Of a DNA stretch of 15,950 bases, positions 1 through 6,557 are shown one piece after another. The first letter of the stretch is position 1. Each line of letters opens with the position of its first letter. The translations under genes were made by a program, and so were the position numbers. Origin of the DNA: an uncultured Bacillota bacterium (lineage in GTDB: Bacteria; Bacillota_I; Bacilli_A; Erysipelotrichales; Erysipelotrichaceae); the NCBI GenBank assembly GCA_900321955.1, contig ONXX01000009.1, positions 1 through 15,950 of the forward strand. The letters run 5' to 3'. Under the pieces are notes generated by a model. It was given only the letters and a program-made list of their open reading frames with translations. It searched no databases and was not told where the DNA came from.

Positions 1-74
1 AAACGGCCATTACATAAGTTCTTCATTTCCCTGTACACTGTTGTAGACCAATACATCAGTGAAAAGGAGGAAAA

Positions 75-746
75 TTGAAAGACTTTGGATTAAGTAATGA
101 CCTACAAGAAATACTAACACAGGCCCTCGACGAGATGAAGGCAAAAGATGGCGACAAATTCGACCTGCAGAAAGTAAATCTTTCGGAGCTTGTAAGAAGA
201 ACAGGTATTCCCAGAAAGAAACTCAGGCGGCTGAAAGAAAATAACTTTGTCTTTAAACCGCATGGAAACACGGGCCGCAAAGCAGAAGTGACAGTAATGA
301 GCGGCTATACAGGAGTGGTGGATGATCTTCTGGAATCAAAGAAGTGTCGAGAACAGTGGCACAGTTATATTGATTCTCTGAAACGGTATGATGACATAAT
401 CGATTCCCTGAATCGCTATGAGAAATCGGCAAGGAAAGAAACGGAGATTGCCAAGACAAGAGAGCAGATCGCAAACACCGTGCTTCAAGGAAAGAAAGAC
501 TTCATCAAAGACAGCAGCTACGAAAAGCTTCTCTCCAATGAGAATCACAGATCCATTGATGACGAGAAGGGAAAGATCTACAAGGATCCTTCCATCGTCA
601 GAGACAGGCTGTCATCCAGAAATCCGGAGCCTAATGTTAAAAGACTGATCAACGGACTGCTTGCCAAAAGACAGAAAGAGATCGAGCAGGAGATCGAGGA
701 ATATCTCGATTTGGGAAGAGATAAGGGGTACGAAATGTCCTTATAG
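75..746 (+). CDS. IS21-type transposase (IstA) N-terminal domain fused to unknown charged tail; probable remnant
   Basis: The TTG start at 75 is chosen because an AAAAGGAGG ribosome-binding site lies 4 bases upstream. Residues ~1-82 carry an HTH-like segment (SELVRRTGIPRKKLRRLKENNF) followed by HGNTGRKAEVTVMSGYTGVVDDLL. From memory this resembles the N-terminus of Firmicute IS21-family IstA transposases, where it precedes the DDE integrase core. After residue ~82 the similarity stops. The remaining ~140 residues are highly charged, probably helical, and contain no DDE core; I do not recognise them. At 223 residues the protein is far shorter than IstA (about 400-500), and no istB follows. It is therefore either an internally deleted or chimeric IS remnant, or a small DNA-binding protein that borrowed the IstA domain. 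It cannot transpose alone. The family assignment rests on recall, not a search. Confidence 0.5.
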   Translation: MKDFGLSNDLQEILTQALDEMKAKDGDKFDLQKVNLSELVRRTGIPRKKLRRLKENNFVFKPHGNTGRKAEVTVMSGYTGVVDDLLESKKCREQWHSYIDSLKRYDDIIDSLNRYEKSARKETEIAKTREQIANTVLQGKKDFIKDSSYEKLLSNENHRSIDDEKGKIYKDPSIVRDRLSSRNPEPNVKRLINGLLAKRQKEIEQEIEEYLDLGRDKGYEMSL

Positions 747-768
747 GGCACCGGATCAGCAGTTTTCA

Positions 769-827
769 TACGACACCCCCTTAAAAAACGGAAAAAAGGC
801 ACTCAGTTTACGACACTTTTACGACAC
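769..827. repeat. Three direct copies of TACGACAC, possible IS end sites
   Basis: TACGACAC occurs at 769-776, 809-816 and 820-827. The last two form a tandem 11-base repeat (TTTTACGACAC type). IS21-family elements carry several short repeats at their ends that bind the transposase, so together with the preceding IstA-like ORF these may mark the right end of the element. The left end would lie at or before the window start and is not visible. That link is inference. Confidence 0.4.
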
Positions 828-953
828 TTTTCGATAAGAAGAGTGTTTTTCTTTATGTTTCGTGGATTTGTGAGTTTCTTCTGTTCCTATCGTTTCATAC
901 TGAACCATAATTCATTAAAAGCCTTATTTTAAAGGGTTTTTGGCATATTTGAA
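828..953. other. Intergenic AT-rich spacer
   Basis: I see no gene here. A weak imperfect hairpin (about 917-941; AAAAGCCTT against AAGGGTTTTT with one G/G mismatch, followed by a T-run) could end transcription coming from the upstream + strand ORF. It faces the convergent tRNA operon. Confidence 0.3.
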
Positions 954-979
954 ATAAAAAAAGTCCTTTCGGACTTCTT
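954..979 (-). terminator. Rho-independent terminator of the tRNA operon
   Basis: Read on the minus strand, AAGTCC-GAAA-GGACTT forms a perfect 6-bp stem with a GNRA-type tetraloop (961-976), followed directly by a run of seven or more T (plus-strand A-run 954-960). It sits 12 bases downstream of tRNA-Lys. Confidence 0.85.
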
Positions 980-987
980 GAAATCAA

Positions 988-1063
988 TGGTGATTCCCTA
1001 GGGATTCGAACCCTAGACCCTCTGATTAAGAGTCAGATGCTCTACCAACTGAGCTAGGGAACC
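988..1063 (-). tRNA. tRNA-Lys (anticodon CTT)
   Basis: The minus strand folds as a full cloverleaf. The acceptor stem is GGTTCCC/GGGAATC with one G:U pair, the D-arm GCTCAGTTGGTAGAGC, the anticodon stem TCTGA/TCAGA with loop CTCTTAA (anticodon CTT, codon AAG), and the T-arm TAGGG-TTCGAAT-CCCTA. A73 and an encoded CCA follow. It is the last gene of a three-tRNA transcript. Confidence 0.95.
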
Positions 1064-1069
1064 AGTAAG

Positions 1070-1146
1070 TGGTGACAAGTACGGGATTCGAACCCGTGAA
1101 TGCCGCCGTGAAAGGGCGGTGTGTTAAGCCGCTTCACCAACTTGCC
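1070..1146 (-). tRNA. tRNA-Glu (anticodon TTC)
   Basis: The minus-strand cloverleaf has acceptor GGCAAGT/ACTTGTC (one G:U), anticodon stem CCGCC/GGCGG with loop CTTTCAC (anticodon TTC, codon GAA), T-arm ACGGG-TTCGAAT-CCCGT, discriminator A and encoded CCA. It lies 6 bases upstream of tRNA-Lys and 7 bases downstream of tRNA-Asn, so all three are probably cut from one precursor. Confidence 0.95.
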
Positions 1147-1153
1147 ACAACAA

Positions 1154-1229
1154 TGGCGCCCGAAACAGGACTCGAACCTGTGACCTGCCGGTTAACAGCC
1201 GGACGCTCTACCGACTGAGCTATTCGGGC
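1154..1229 (-). tRNA. tRNA-Asn (anticodon GTT)
   Basis: The minus-strand cloverleaf has acceptor GCCCGAA/TTCGGGC, D-arm GCTCAGTCGGTAGAGC, and anticodon loop CTGTTAA (anticodon GTT, codon AAC). The anticodon stem has one terminal mismatch (T27/C43). Discriminator G73, usual for tRNA-Asn, is followed by encoded CCA. It is the first gene of the operon, a few bases after the predicted transcription start. Confidence 0.95.
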
Positions 1230-1242
1230 ACATTGCTAGTAT

Positions 1243-1271
1243 ATATTAACATTGAATATGCCGATTTTCAA
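1243..1271 (-). promoter_or_regulatory. Promoter of the Asn-Glu-Lys tRNA operon
   Basis: On the minus strand TTGAAA (1266-1271) is followed after exactly 17 bases by TAATAT (1243-1248), a sigma-A type -35/-10 pair. Transcription would start about 1236, only ~7 bases before tRNA-Asn, as expected for a tRNA operon. Confidence 0.65.
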
Positions 1272-1306
1272 GATGAAAATGTGGAATTTCATTCGAAAAG
1301 CGGATT

Positions 1307-1334
1307 TTTGAATTACCTGATGTAATGTTAGAAT
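1307..1334 (+). promoter_or_regulatory. Extended -10 promoter giving a leaderless transcript
   Basis: TGT-TAGAAT (1326-1334) is an extended -10 element, with TTTGAA (1307-1312) 16 bases upstream as a possible -35. The expected start point, about 7 bases past the -10, falls at 1341, the first base of the GTG start codon. No ribosome-binding site precedes that codon, so the mRNA may be leaderless. Confidence 0.5.
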
Positions 1335-1340
1335 GTTGTT

Positions 1341-3068
1341 GTGAATAAACTTCCGGAGAAACTGACAAAATTACGTAAGCACTACAACTACTCGCAATCC
1401 TACCTGGCGGAAGTATTGGGAGTGGATACTTTGGAATACATGAATTATGAAAACGGGTCAGGCATGATCAATTACGATCAGATGAAGAAACTGGCTTCTT
1501 TATATCATATCGATCTGGTCGATGTTTTCAGAAATTCGGCAGATGTACAGCTCTACGAAGTCAACAAGGCCAATACCGATGAGATCAATATCGAATATTT
1601 TACTGCCAAGGAAACGGTGTTTGACAAGATCAAGAGCTTTTATCAGCACAACAAGATTGCTTCTTCGATCATTGCCATTCTTCTGGTGACGATCCTTGTC
1701 ATGTTTATCATCCTGCAGAACACGGTAAGGCCTTTTGATCTGACAAGAGAAAACATCAACCGTCTTTCCGTTTCGGAAACGACAGTCGTCTATATCGATG
1801 ACTATTCCGGTGTCAATGGTTCGGGCTCCAATGCCAATGGCGAATTGTCCAACCTGACTTCCCATTCGGCCATGAAGGTGTGCGAGGGAGAAGGTTTTAC
1901 GATCATCCTGAATGAGGATGGAACTTTGTCCAATGCCGGTCTGATCGCCAAATATGAATCGGATGTGAATGACTGGAAGAATATCGTCGACATTGCGGTC
2001 GGTGACAAGCACATCGTCGGCGTCGATTCCAATGGCCGTATACACTGTACCGGTGATCTGTCACAGGGCGCCTGTGACTTGAATGATGTGCGTAACATCA
2101 AAAAGGTCTTCGCGACGGCCAACGGCACGATCGTCATGGACAATGACGGTGTGATCTCTTCTGCCGGCACCTTTATCGGTTCCGGTTCCATCAAGAACTA
2201 TTTCAATATCCGCGATGTCGCTTCCAGTGAGAATATCCTGGCGGTGCTTTGCGAAGATCATACGATCGACGTCTATACCAAGAATTCCTTGAATTATCTG
2301 GAAGCGGAATCCTGGAACGATATCGTCGATGTGGCCTGCGGCGACAGTTTTGTGGCGGGGCTGGATCGTTACGGCAAGGTCCATATCGAGATCGACAATG
2401 ACGAGATCACTTCCCAGGTTGAAAAATGGTCCAACATCATCGCTATCGATGCGGCCAGCGATTATCTGATCGGTTTCGACGGAAAGAAGATCTACGGCGT
2501 CGGCAACAACTATTATCATCAGTTTGTCAAAGAGGAACTGGTCAAGCAGAGACTGGACATGGTTTCCGATGTGGAGTATTCCATCGATGACCAGTATGTC
2601 TCCGTGCAGTTTAACGGCGTTTCCAATGCCAGCGGCTATATTGTTTCTCTGGATGTGGGCATCGGTATTTCCCGCCGCGTGGAAAGCGCCCAGGTGGTCA
2701 AATTCGAGACGGAGAATATGACGGACGGCAAGAACTATACGCTGTCCATCGTTTCCGTGGGTGAAGGCGATTATACCGATTCCGATCCTTACAAGCTCAA
2801 TTTCACCTATGTCAAACCGGAGGAGAAGATCGACTTCCCTGAGGCTTCCAATATGAAGGAAGAAGACTTCCTTAATTATTTAAGGGAGCTTGGTGTTTCG
2901 GAAGACAGGATCACTGCCGTACAAGGCGCGGAAGATGATATCTGTGCGGGAAGCGAAGTGACGGTATCTTCCTCTTCTCTGGACGGCAAATCGCTGACCA
3001 AGAGCGAACTATTGAACAGCGATATAGAGTATACTTATTGCAGGGTGCAGGAAGATGAAAAAGAATAA
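1341..3068 (+). CDS. Membrane-anchored XRE HTH protein with RCC1-like repeats, Fn3-like and PASTA-like domains
   Basis: This 575-residue protein looks like a one-component sensor or cell-surface protein. Residues 1-65 form an XRE/Cro-type helix-turn-helix (KLRKHYNYSQSYLAEVLGV). Residues 106-127 form a single transmembrane helix. Residues ~148-395 form RCC1-like beta-propeller repeats, with recurring 'W.NIVDIAVGDKHIVGVDSNGRIH' units near 212, 325 and 363. Residues ~405-492 look like a fibronectin type III fold, and 498-568 like a degenerate PASTA domain. The cytoplasmic HTH with an outside propeller recalls RodZ topology but with a different ectodomain. The GTG start at 1341 lacks a Shine-Dalgarno site (see promoter entry). 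Its 3' end overlaps the next gene, and through it the gene is coupled to cysS. DNA target and ligand are unknown; domain calls come from motif reading. Confidence 0.7.
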   Translation: MNKLPEKLTKLRKHYNYSQSYLAEVLGVDTLEYMNYENGSGMINYDQMKKLASLYHIDLVDVFRNSADVQLYEVNKANTDEINIEYFTAKETVFDKIKSFYQHNKIASSIIAILLVTILVMFIILQNTVRPFDLTRENINRLSVSETTVVYIDDYSGVNGSGSNANGELSNLTSHSAMKVCEGEGFTIILNEDGTLSNAGLIAKYESDVNDWKNIVDIAVGDKHIVGVDSNGRIHCTGDLSQGACDLNDVRNIKKVFATANGTIVMDNDGVISSAGTFIGSGSIKNYFNIRDVASSENILAVLCEDHTIDVYTKNSLNYLEAESWNDIVDVACGDSFVAGLDRYGKVHIEIDNDEITSQVEKWSNIIAIDAASDYLIGFDGKKIYGVGNNYYHQFVKEELVKQRLDMVSDVEYSIDDQYVSVQFNGVSNASGYIVSLDVGIGISRRVESAQVVKFETENMTDGKNYTLSIVSVGEGDYTDSDPYKLNFTYVKPEEKIDFPEASNMKEEDFLNYLRELGVSEDRITAVQGAEDDICAGSEVTVSSSSLDGKSLTKSELLNSDIEYTYCRVQEDEKE

Positions 3069-3249
3069 GATCTGGCGTATCAAGGGGTTCGAAGGGACCT
3101 TCAGTGATGAGGAACTGATCGAATTGATCTGGAGCGGCGAACTTAAACCGGATTATCAGATCACGACCAGAGAGATGAAAAAATGGGTCAAATTGAAAGA
3201 CAGTATATATCAGTATTATATGGAGGGCAGAGAAGATGAAGCTGTATAA
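3055..3249 (+). CDS. Small GYF_2-like domain protein
   Basis: This 64-residue protein has the pattern of a GYF_2 (DUF4339) domain: a W at the start (IWRIKGFEG), then FSDEELIELIWSGELKPDYQI and a late W (MKKWVKL). In other proteins such domains are small protein-interaction modules next to membrane proteins. It starts inside the 3' end of the XRE/RCC1 gene (14-base overlap, AGGAAG ribosome-binding site) and its own end overlaps the cysS start by 14 bases. Translation is therefore probably coupled on both sides. It has no signal peptide or transmembrane segment, so it should be cytosolic. It may bind the cytosolic part of the upstream membrane protein, but nothing in the sequence proves that. 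Confidence 0.6.
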   Translation: MKKNKIWRIKGFEGTFSDEELIELIWSGELKPDYQITTREMKKWVKLKDSIYQYYMEGREDEAV

Positions 3250-4570
3250 CAGTTATACACTTAAGACAGAAGAATTCAAACCGATCGAAGAGGGGAAAGT
3301 ATCGATGTATGTCTGCGGACCGACGGTCTACAATCATGCGCATATCGGCAATGCCCGTCCGATCGTCGTTTTTGATACGCTCAGGCGGACTTTTGAAGCA
3401 CTGGGCTATAAAGTAAAATTCGTTTCCAATTTCACCGATGTCGATGACAAGATCATCAACAAGGCTTTGGAAGAGGGCGTCAGCGAGAAAGAGATCGCTG
3501 AACGCTACATCAAGGCGTACAACGATGTCCGCAATTCTTTGAACATCATTCCGCTCGATGTGACGCCGCGGGTTACCGAAACGATGGATGAGATCATCGA
3601 GTTCATTGATCGGCTGGTCAAGAAGGGCAATGCCTATGTCGTGGACGGGGATGTCTACTTCTCAGTGGAATCCGATCCGAAATACGGCGAGCTGTCTCAC
3701 CAGCGTCTGGAAGATCTCAATGCCGGTGCCAGAGTCGAAGCCAACGATCTCAAGAAGAATCCGCAGGACTTTGCCTTGTGGAAGAAGACCGACAAGGGCA
3801 TCAAGTGGGATTCCCCATGGGGTCCGGGACGTCCGGGCTGGCACACCGAGTGTGTCGTCATGATCGGCAAGGAATTCAATTCCGGCATGATCGATATCCA
3901 CGGCGGCGGCAGAGACCTCAAGTTCCCGCACCATGAAAACGAAGTTGCCCAGTCGGAGTGCTGCAATGGCCATCACCTGGCAAACTACTGGATCCACAAT
4001 GGCATGCTGGAGACAAAGGGCGGCAAGATGTCCAAGTCTTTGGGCAATACCCAATGGGCCAAGGACGTCATTGCGGAGCACGGCGCCAACCTGGTCAGAT
4101 GGTTCCTCTTAAGTGCCAAATACCGCGATTCTCTGATCTATGATGATGAGACCTTCACGGCGGCAAAGACGGAATTAAACAAGATCGAAACTGCTCTGAA
4201 GCAGGCAGAAGTCAAATCCCAGATCGCCAACGCCGAAAACAAGGGCAATTACGACGGGAAACTGTTTGAAGAATTCCTGAATCAGATGGCGGATGACCTC
4301 AACACGCCAAATGCCTACATGGTCATCTATGAGGCAACCAAGCAGCTCAATCAGGCATTGCGTACCAGAGAAGTCGACTACGATGCCGTCTTTGAAAAAT
4401 ACAACACGATACAGAAAATGCTGGAGATCCTGGGCATCTTTGTTCCGAAGCTCGTCTTAAGCGATGAAGACAAGGAAGTCTATGCCAAATGGAATGAGGC
4501 AAAGGCCGCCAAGGATTTTGAAACAGCCGACAAGTACAGAGCTGTCTTGATGGAAAAAGGAATCCTGTAA
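3236..4570 (+). CDS. cysS: Cysteinyl-tRNA synthetase
   Basis: This class I aminoacyl-tRNA synthetase charges tRNA-Cys with cysteine using ATP. The HIGH motif appears as HIGN (residues 36-39) and KMSKS is intact at 264-268. The predicted zinc ligands C27, C206, H232 and E236 match the known family positions, with the FPHHENE block typical of CysS. At 444 residues it is slightly shorter than the E. coli enzyme (461), mainly in the C-terminal anticodon-binding part. The start at 3236 overlaps the GYF_2-like gene by 14 bases with GGAGGGCAGAG upstream as ribosome-binding site. The stop TAA shares one base with the ATG of mrnC (TAATG). The cysS-mrnC-rlmB order is conserved in many Firmicutes. Confidence 0.97.
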   Translation: MKLYNSYTLKTEEFKPIEEGKVSMYVCGPTVYNHAHIGNARPIVVFDTLRRTFEALGYKVKFVSNFTDVDDKIINKALEEGVSEKEIAERYIKAYNDVRNSLNIIPLDVTPRVTETMDEIIEFIDRLVKKGNAYVVDGDVYFSVESDPKYGELSHQRLEDLNAGARVEANDLKKNPQDFALWKKTDKGIKWDSPWGPGRPGWHTECVVMIGKEFNSGMIDIHGGGRDLKFPHHENEVAQSECCNGHHLANYWIHNGMLETKGGKMSKSLGNTQWAKDVIAEHGANLVRWFLLSAKYRDSLIYDDETFTAAKTELNKIETALKQAEVKSQIANAENKGNYDGKLFEEFLNQMADDLNTPNAYMVIYEATKQLNQALRTREVDYDAVFEKYNTIQKMLEILGIFVPKLVLSDEDKEVYAKWNEAKAAKDFETADKYRAVLMEKGIL

Positions 4571-4953
4571 TGGATATAAAGGAATACAGCGGCAATTCAT
4601 TGAGCTTTATCGGCGATGCGGTATTCACTTTGGCAGTCAGGGAGTATTTTGTAAGTCATCATTACCAGTCTTCGGCGAGTCTGCAGAAACTGTGCAACGG
4701 CTATAATTCGGCCAAGGGTCAGACCAAGGTCTTCTACCGTTTAAAAGAAGAAGGCTTCTTTAGGGAAGAAGAGCTTGAGGCCTATAAGCGGGGCAGGAAT
4801 CACATTTCCCACATCCCCAAGAACGGTGATCTGAGTACTTATGAATGCGCATCCGGTTTGGAGGCAATCTGCGGTTACCTGTATCTGACGGATAAGGAAA
4901 GGCTGAAGCTGTTTTTTGAAAAGGTCTTTGAGGGAGGTGTTCACAATGAGTAA
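4570..4953 (+). CDS. mrnC: Mini-ribonuclease 3
   Basis: Mini-III is an RNase III catalytic domain without a double-stranded RNA-binding domain. In Bacillus it matures the ends of 23S rRNA. The conserved blocks are NSLSFIGDAVF (residues 9-19, catalytic Asp16), the KRGRNH stretch (73-78) and ASGLEAICGYLYL (94-106, catalytic Glu98). The length of 127 residues is typical. The ATG overlaps the cysS stop as TAATG with AAAGGAA upstream, so it is translationally coupled. It overlaps rlmB by 8 bases. Its position between cysS and rlmB supports the assignment. Confidence 0.93.
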   Translation: MDIKEYSGNSLSFIGDAVFTLAVREYFVSHHYQSSASLQKLCNGYNSAKGQTKVFYRLKEEGFFREEELEAYKRGRNHISHIPKNGDLSTYECASGLEAICGYLYLTDKERLKLFFEKVFEGGVHNE

Positions 4954-5632
4954 TTATATATATGGAAAGAATTCCTTTTTCGAAGCTTTGAAAAGCGGGC
5001 GCATCCTGATGGCTTATGTTCAGGATGACAGGCTCATCAAGGACAAGGGGATCCCCTATAAGGTCGTCGACCGAAAAAAACTCGACGGACTTTGCCGGGG
5101 CGGCAACCACCAGGGCTATGTGGCGGAAGTGAAGGATTTTAAACTCTCTGCCGTTGATGAGATGGTCAAAGAAAGAAACGGTCTGATCGTGATGCTGGAT
5201 GGCTTGGAGGATGTCCACAACCTCGGTGCGATCATCCGGACGGCGGAATGTGCCGGAGCGGATGGCGTGATCTATAAGTCACACAACGCGGTCAAGGTCA
5301 ATGAGACGGTGGCCAAAGTCGCTTCGGGTGCTCTGGAATACATGAAGGTTGCCGAAGTGACCAATCTGGTCAATACGATCAAACAGCTGAAAAAGAAGGG
5401 CTATTGGATCGTCGGTTCTTCCGGTGAAGGAAAACAGATGTACAATGACCTGGACTACGACATGAATGTCGTGCTGATCATCGGTTCGGAAGGCAAGGGC
5501 ATGTCGAGACTGGTGAGTGAGGAATGCGACTTCATCGTCAAGCTGCCGATGTATGGCAAGGTGACCAGTCTCAATGCGTCGGTTGCGGCCGGCATATTGA
5601 TCTACAACGTCCTGGACAAGCGCAGAAAATAG
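4946..5632 (+). CDS. rlmB: 23S rRNA (guanosine-2'-O-)-methyltransferase, RlmB/TrmH (SpoU) family
   Basis: This S-adenosylmethionine-dependent SPOUT enzyme probably 2'-O-methylates a guanosine in 23S rRNA. The start is ATG 4946, preceded by AGGGAGGTG (4931-4938), rather than an in-frame TTG 30 bases earlier that has no such site. The protein is 228 residues: a short N-terminal substrate-binding domain (~1-70), then the SPOUT fold with motif 1 HNLGAIIRTAE (91-101), motif 2 IIGSEGKGMSRL (178-189) and motif 3 LPMYGKVTSLNASVAAGI (200-217), which forms the knot. The family also contains tRNA methyltransferases, so the exact target is inferred from gene order. Confidence 0.9.
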   Translation: MSNYIYGKNSFFEALKSGRILMAYVQDDRLIKDKGIPYKVVDRKKLDGLCRGGNHQGYVAEVKDFKLSAVDEMVKERNGLIVMLDGLEDVHNLGAIIRTAECAGADGVIYKSHNAVKVNETVAKVASGALEYMKVAEVTNLVNTIKQLKKKGYWIVGSSGEGKQMYNDLDYDMNVVLIIGSEGKGMSRLVSEECDFIVKLPMYGKVTSLNASVAAGILIYNVLDKRRK

Positions 5633-5646
5633 TCCACATTTGTGGA
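5633..5646. repeat. 14-bp perfect palindrome just after rlmB
   Basis: TCCACATTTGTGGA begins immediately after the rlmB stop: TCCACA and TGTGGA around TT. As RNA it would be a 6-bp hairpin with a two-base loop, not followed by a T-run, so it is not itself a terminator. It may be an RNA 3'-end stabiliser or a protein site. Confidence 0.4.
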
Positions 5647-5663
5647 AAATCAGAAGAAAAAAG

Positions 5664-5701
5664 ATGAGAGAAAAGTGAGAATCGGCCTCTCATTTTTTTA
5701 T
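5664..5701 (+). terminator. Rho-independent terminator after rlmB
   Basis: ATGAGAG (5664-5670) pairs with CTCTCAT (5687-5693) and is followed by a run of seven T (5693-5699). The 16-base loop is large but the T-run is strong. It would end the xre/rcc1-cysS-mrnC-rlmB transcript before sigH. Confidence 0.7.
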
Positions 5702-5714
5702 TGATAATAGGGGT

Positions 5715-6278
5715 ATGAAACAGACCCGGCAGATTATTCAGAAGGTCAGAAGCGGCGATAAGGAGGCCTTCGGGGAACTTATGCAGATGTATCGCCGCAT
5801 GATTTATAAGATCATCTATTCCAATAACCTCAACATCGGGGATTTCCGTCTGGATGAAGATGATCTGTTCCAGGAGGGCTGTCTGGCACTCTACGATTCG
5901 ATCTTTTCTTTCAAGGAAGACAAAGGAGTGGAATTTTCGACCTATGCCTATGTCGTCATACGCTCCCGCATCTCCTCGGCACTTCGAAACCGCATGAGGA
6001 GTTCAGGCAGGGAGATCTATTCTCTCGACAATTTCTCCGACCACGACCTCGCCTTATGCGTCAAGGAGGATCCGTTGCTTTATCATCGGCAGCAGGATCT
6101 GAAGCGGCAGCTCGACAGCTTCACGAAGTCTCTGAACGATGAGGACAGACAGATCCTTTTGCTGAAGGAGGAAGAGTGTTCCTACAAGGAGATCGCCAGA
6201 AGGCTCAACATCAATATCAAGAAGGTCGATAACCGTCTTTGCGACCTGCGCAAAAGACTGAAGAAACACCTTTCCTGA
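5715..6278 (+). CDS. sigH: RNA polymerase sigma factor, SigH-like
   Basis: This 187-residue sigma-70 family factor has region 2 (EDDLFQEGCLALYDSIFSF...FSTYAYVVIRSRI, ~48-90) and region 4 with an HTH (LNDEDRQILLLKEEECSYKEIARRLNINIKKVDNRL, ~140-175). It has no region 1 or 3. The location between rlmB and rpmG-secE-nusG is that of sigma-H in Bacillus, where it drives competence and early sporulation genes; yacP, often found in between, is absent. The start at 5715 has AGGGG only one base away, too close for normal use. A -10-like GATAAT (5703-5708) places the transcription start at about the ATG, so it may be leaderless. The regulon here cannot be read from the sequence. Confidence 0.83.
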   Translation: MKQTRQIIQKVRSGDKEAFGELMQMYRRMIYKIIYSNNLNIGDFRLDEDDLFQEGCLALYDSIFSFKEDKGVEFSTYAYVVIRSRISSALRNRMRSSGREIYSLDNFSDHDLALCVKEDPLLYHRQQDLKRQLDSFTKSLNDEDRQILLLKEEECSYKEIARRLNINIKKVDNRLCDLRKRLKKHLS

Positions 6279-6312
6279 AAGTGCAGAATGAGGCGGTTTT
6301 CGCGGGTTTTCG

Positions 6313-6341
6313 TTGACATGGAATCATAATTTGATTATCAT
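6313..6341 (+). promoter_or_regulatory. Strong sigma-A promoter of rpmG-secE-nusG-secG
   Basis: A consensus -35 TTGACA (6313-6318), a 17-base spacer and -10 TATCAT (6336-6341, 5 of 6) give transcription from about 6348, leaving a ~48-base leader before rpmG. The leader holds a weak hairpin GTTATC-AAAGA-GATAAC (6349-6365) followed by five T. Confidence 0.8.
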
Positions 6342-6395
6342 AAATATGGTTATCAAAGAGATAACTTTTTATATACCTAAATTGAAGGAGGAATT

Positions 6396-6548
6396 ATGAA
6401 AGATAAACGAAATGTAATTCTTACCTGCAGTGTCTGTCTGTCGCGCAATTACACGACAAACAAAAAGAATAACAGCATCAAGCGTATCGAGCTGATGAAG
6501 TATTGTCCCAAGTGCAATAAACATACCCTGCACAAGGAGACAAAATAG
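6396..6548 (+). CDS. rpmG: 50S ribosomal protein L33
   Basis: This 50-residue protein is a component of the large ribosomal subunit near the E site. The ATG follows a textbook AAGGAGG (6385-6391). It contains two Cys pairs, CSVC (residues 11-14) and CPKC (36-39), so it is the zinc-binding C+ paralogue rather than the zinc-free one. The [20 protein letters not shown] stretch is typical of L33. Nine bases separate it from secE, and it leads the operon with secE and nusG as in Bacillus and many other bacteria. Confidence 0.96.
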   Translation: MKDKRNVILTCSVCLSRNYTTNKKNNSIKRIELMKYCPKCNKHTLHKETK

Positions 6549-6557
6549 GAGGGAAAT

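Noticed and set aside
988..1229. tRNA genes as an integration (att) site for the neighbouring IS-like ORF
   Set aside because: No integrase gene and no duplicated tRNA 3' end were seen; IS21 elements do not use tRNA att sites.
1500..2519. Long minus-strand reading frames opposite the XRE/RCC1 gene
   Set aside because: They are shadows of the + strand gene's codon bias: low-complexity, Asp/Ile-rich translations with no ribosome-binding site and no family resemblance.
3100..3236. A T-box leader for cysS
   Set aside because: The cysS start overlaps the GYF_2-like gene; there is no untranslated leader to hold a T-box and no T-box core or terminator.
3662..4081. Minus-strand frame inside cysS
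   Set aside because: cysS is unambiguous in this interval with all its motifs; the opposite frame has no support.
4916..4945. TTG start for rlmB
   Set aside because: ATG 4946 has AGGGAGGTG at good spacing; the extra ten residues have no family match.
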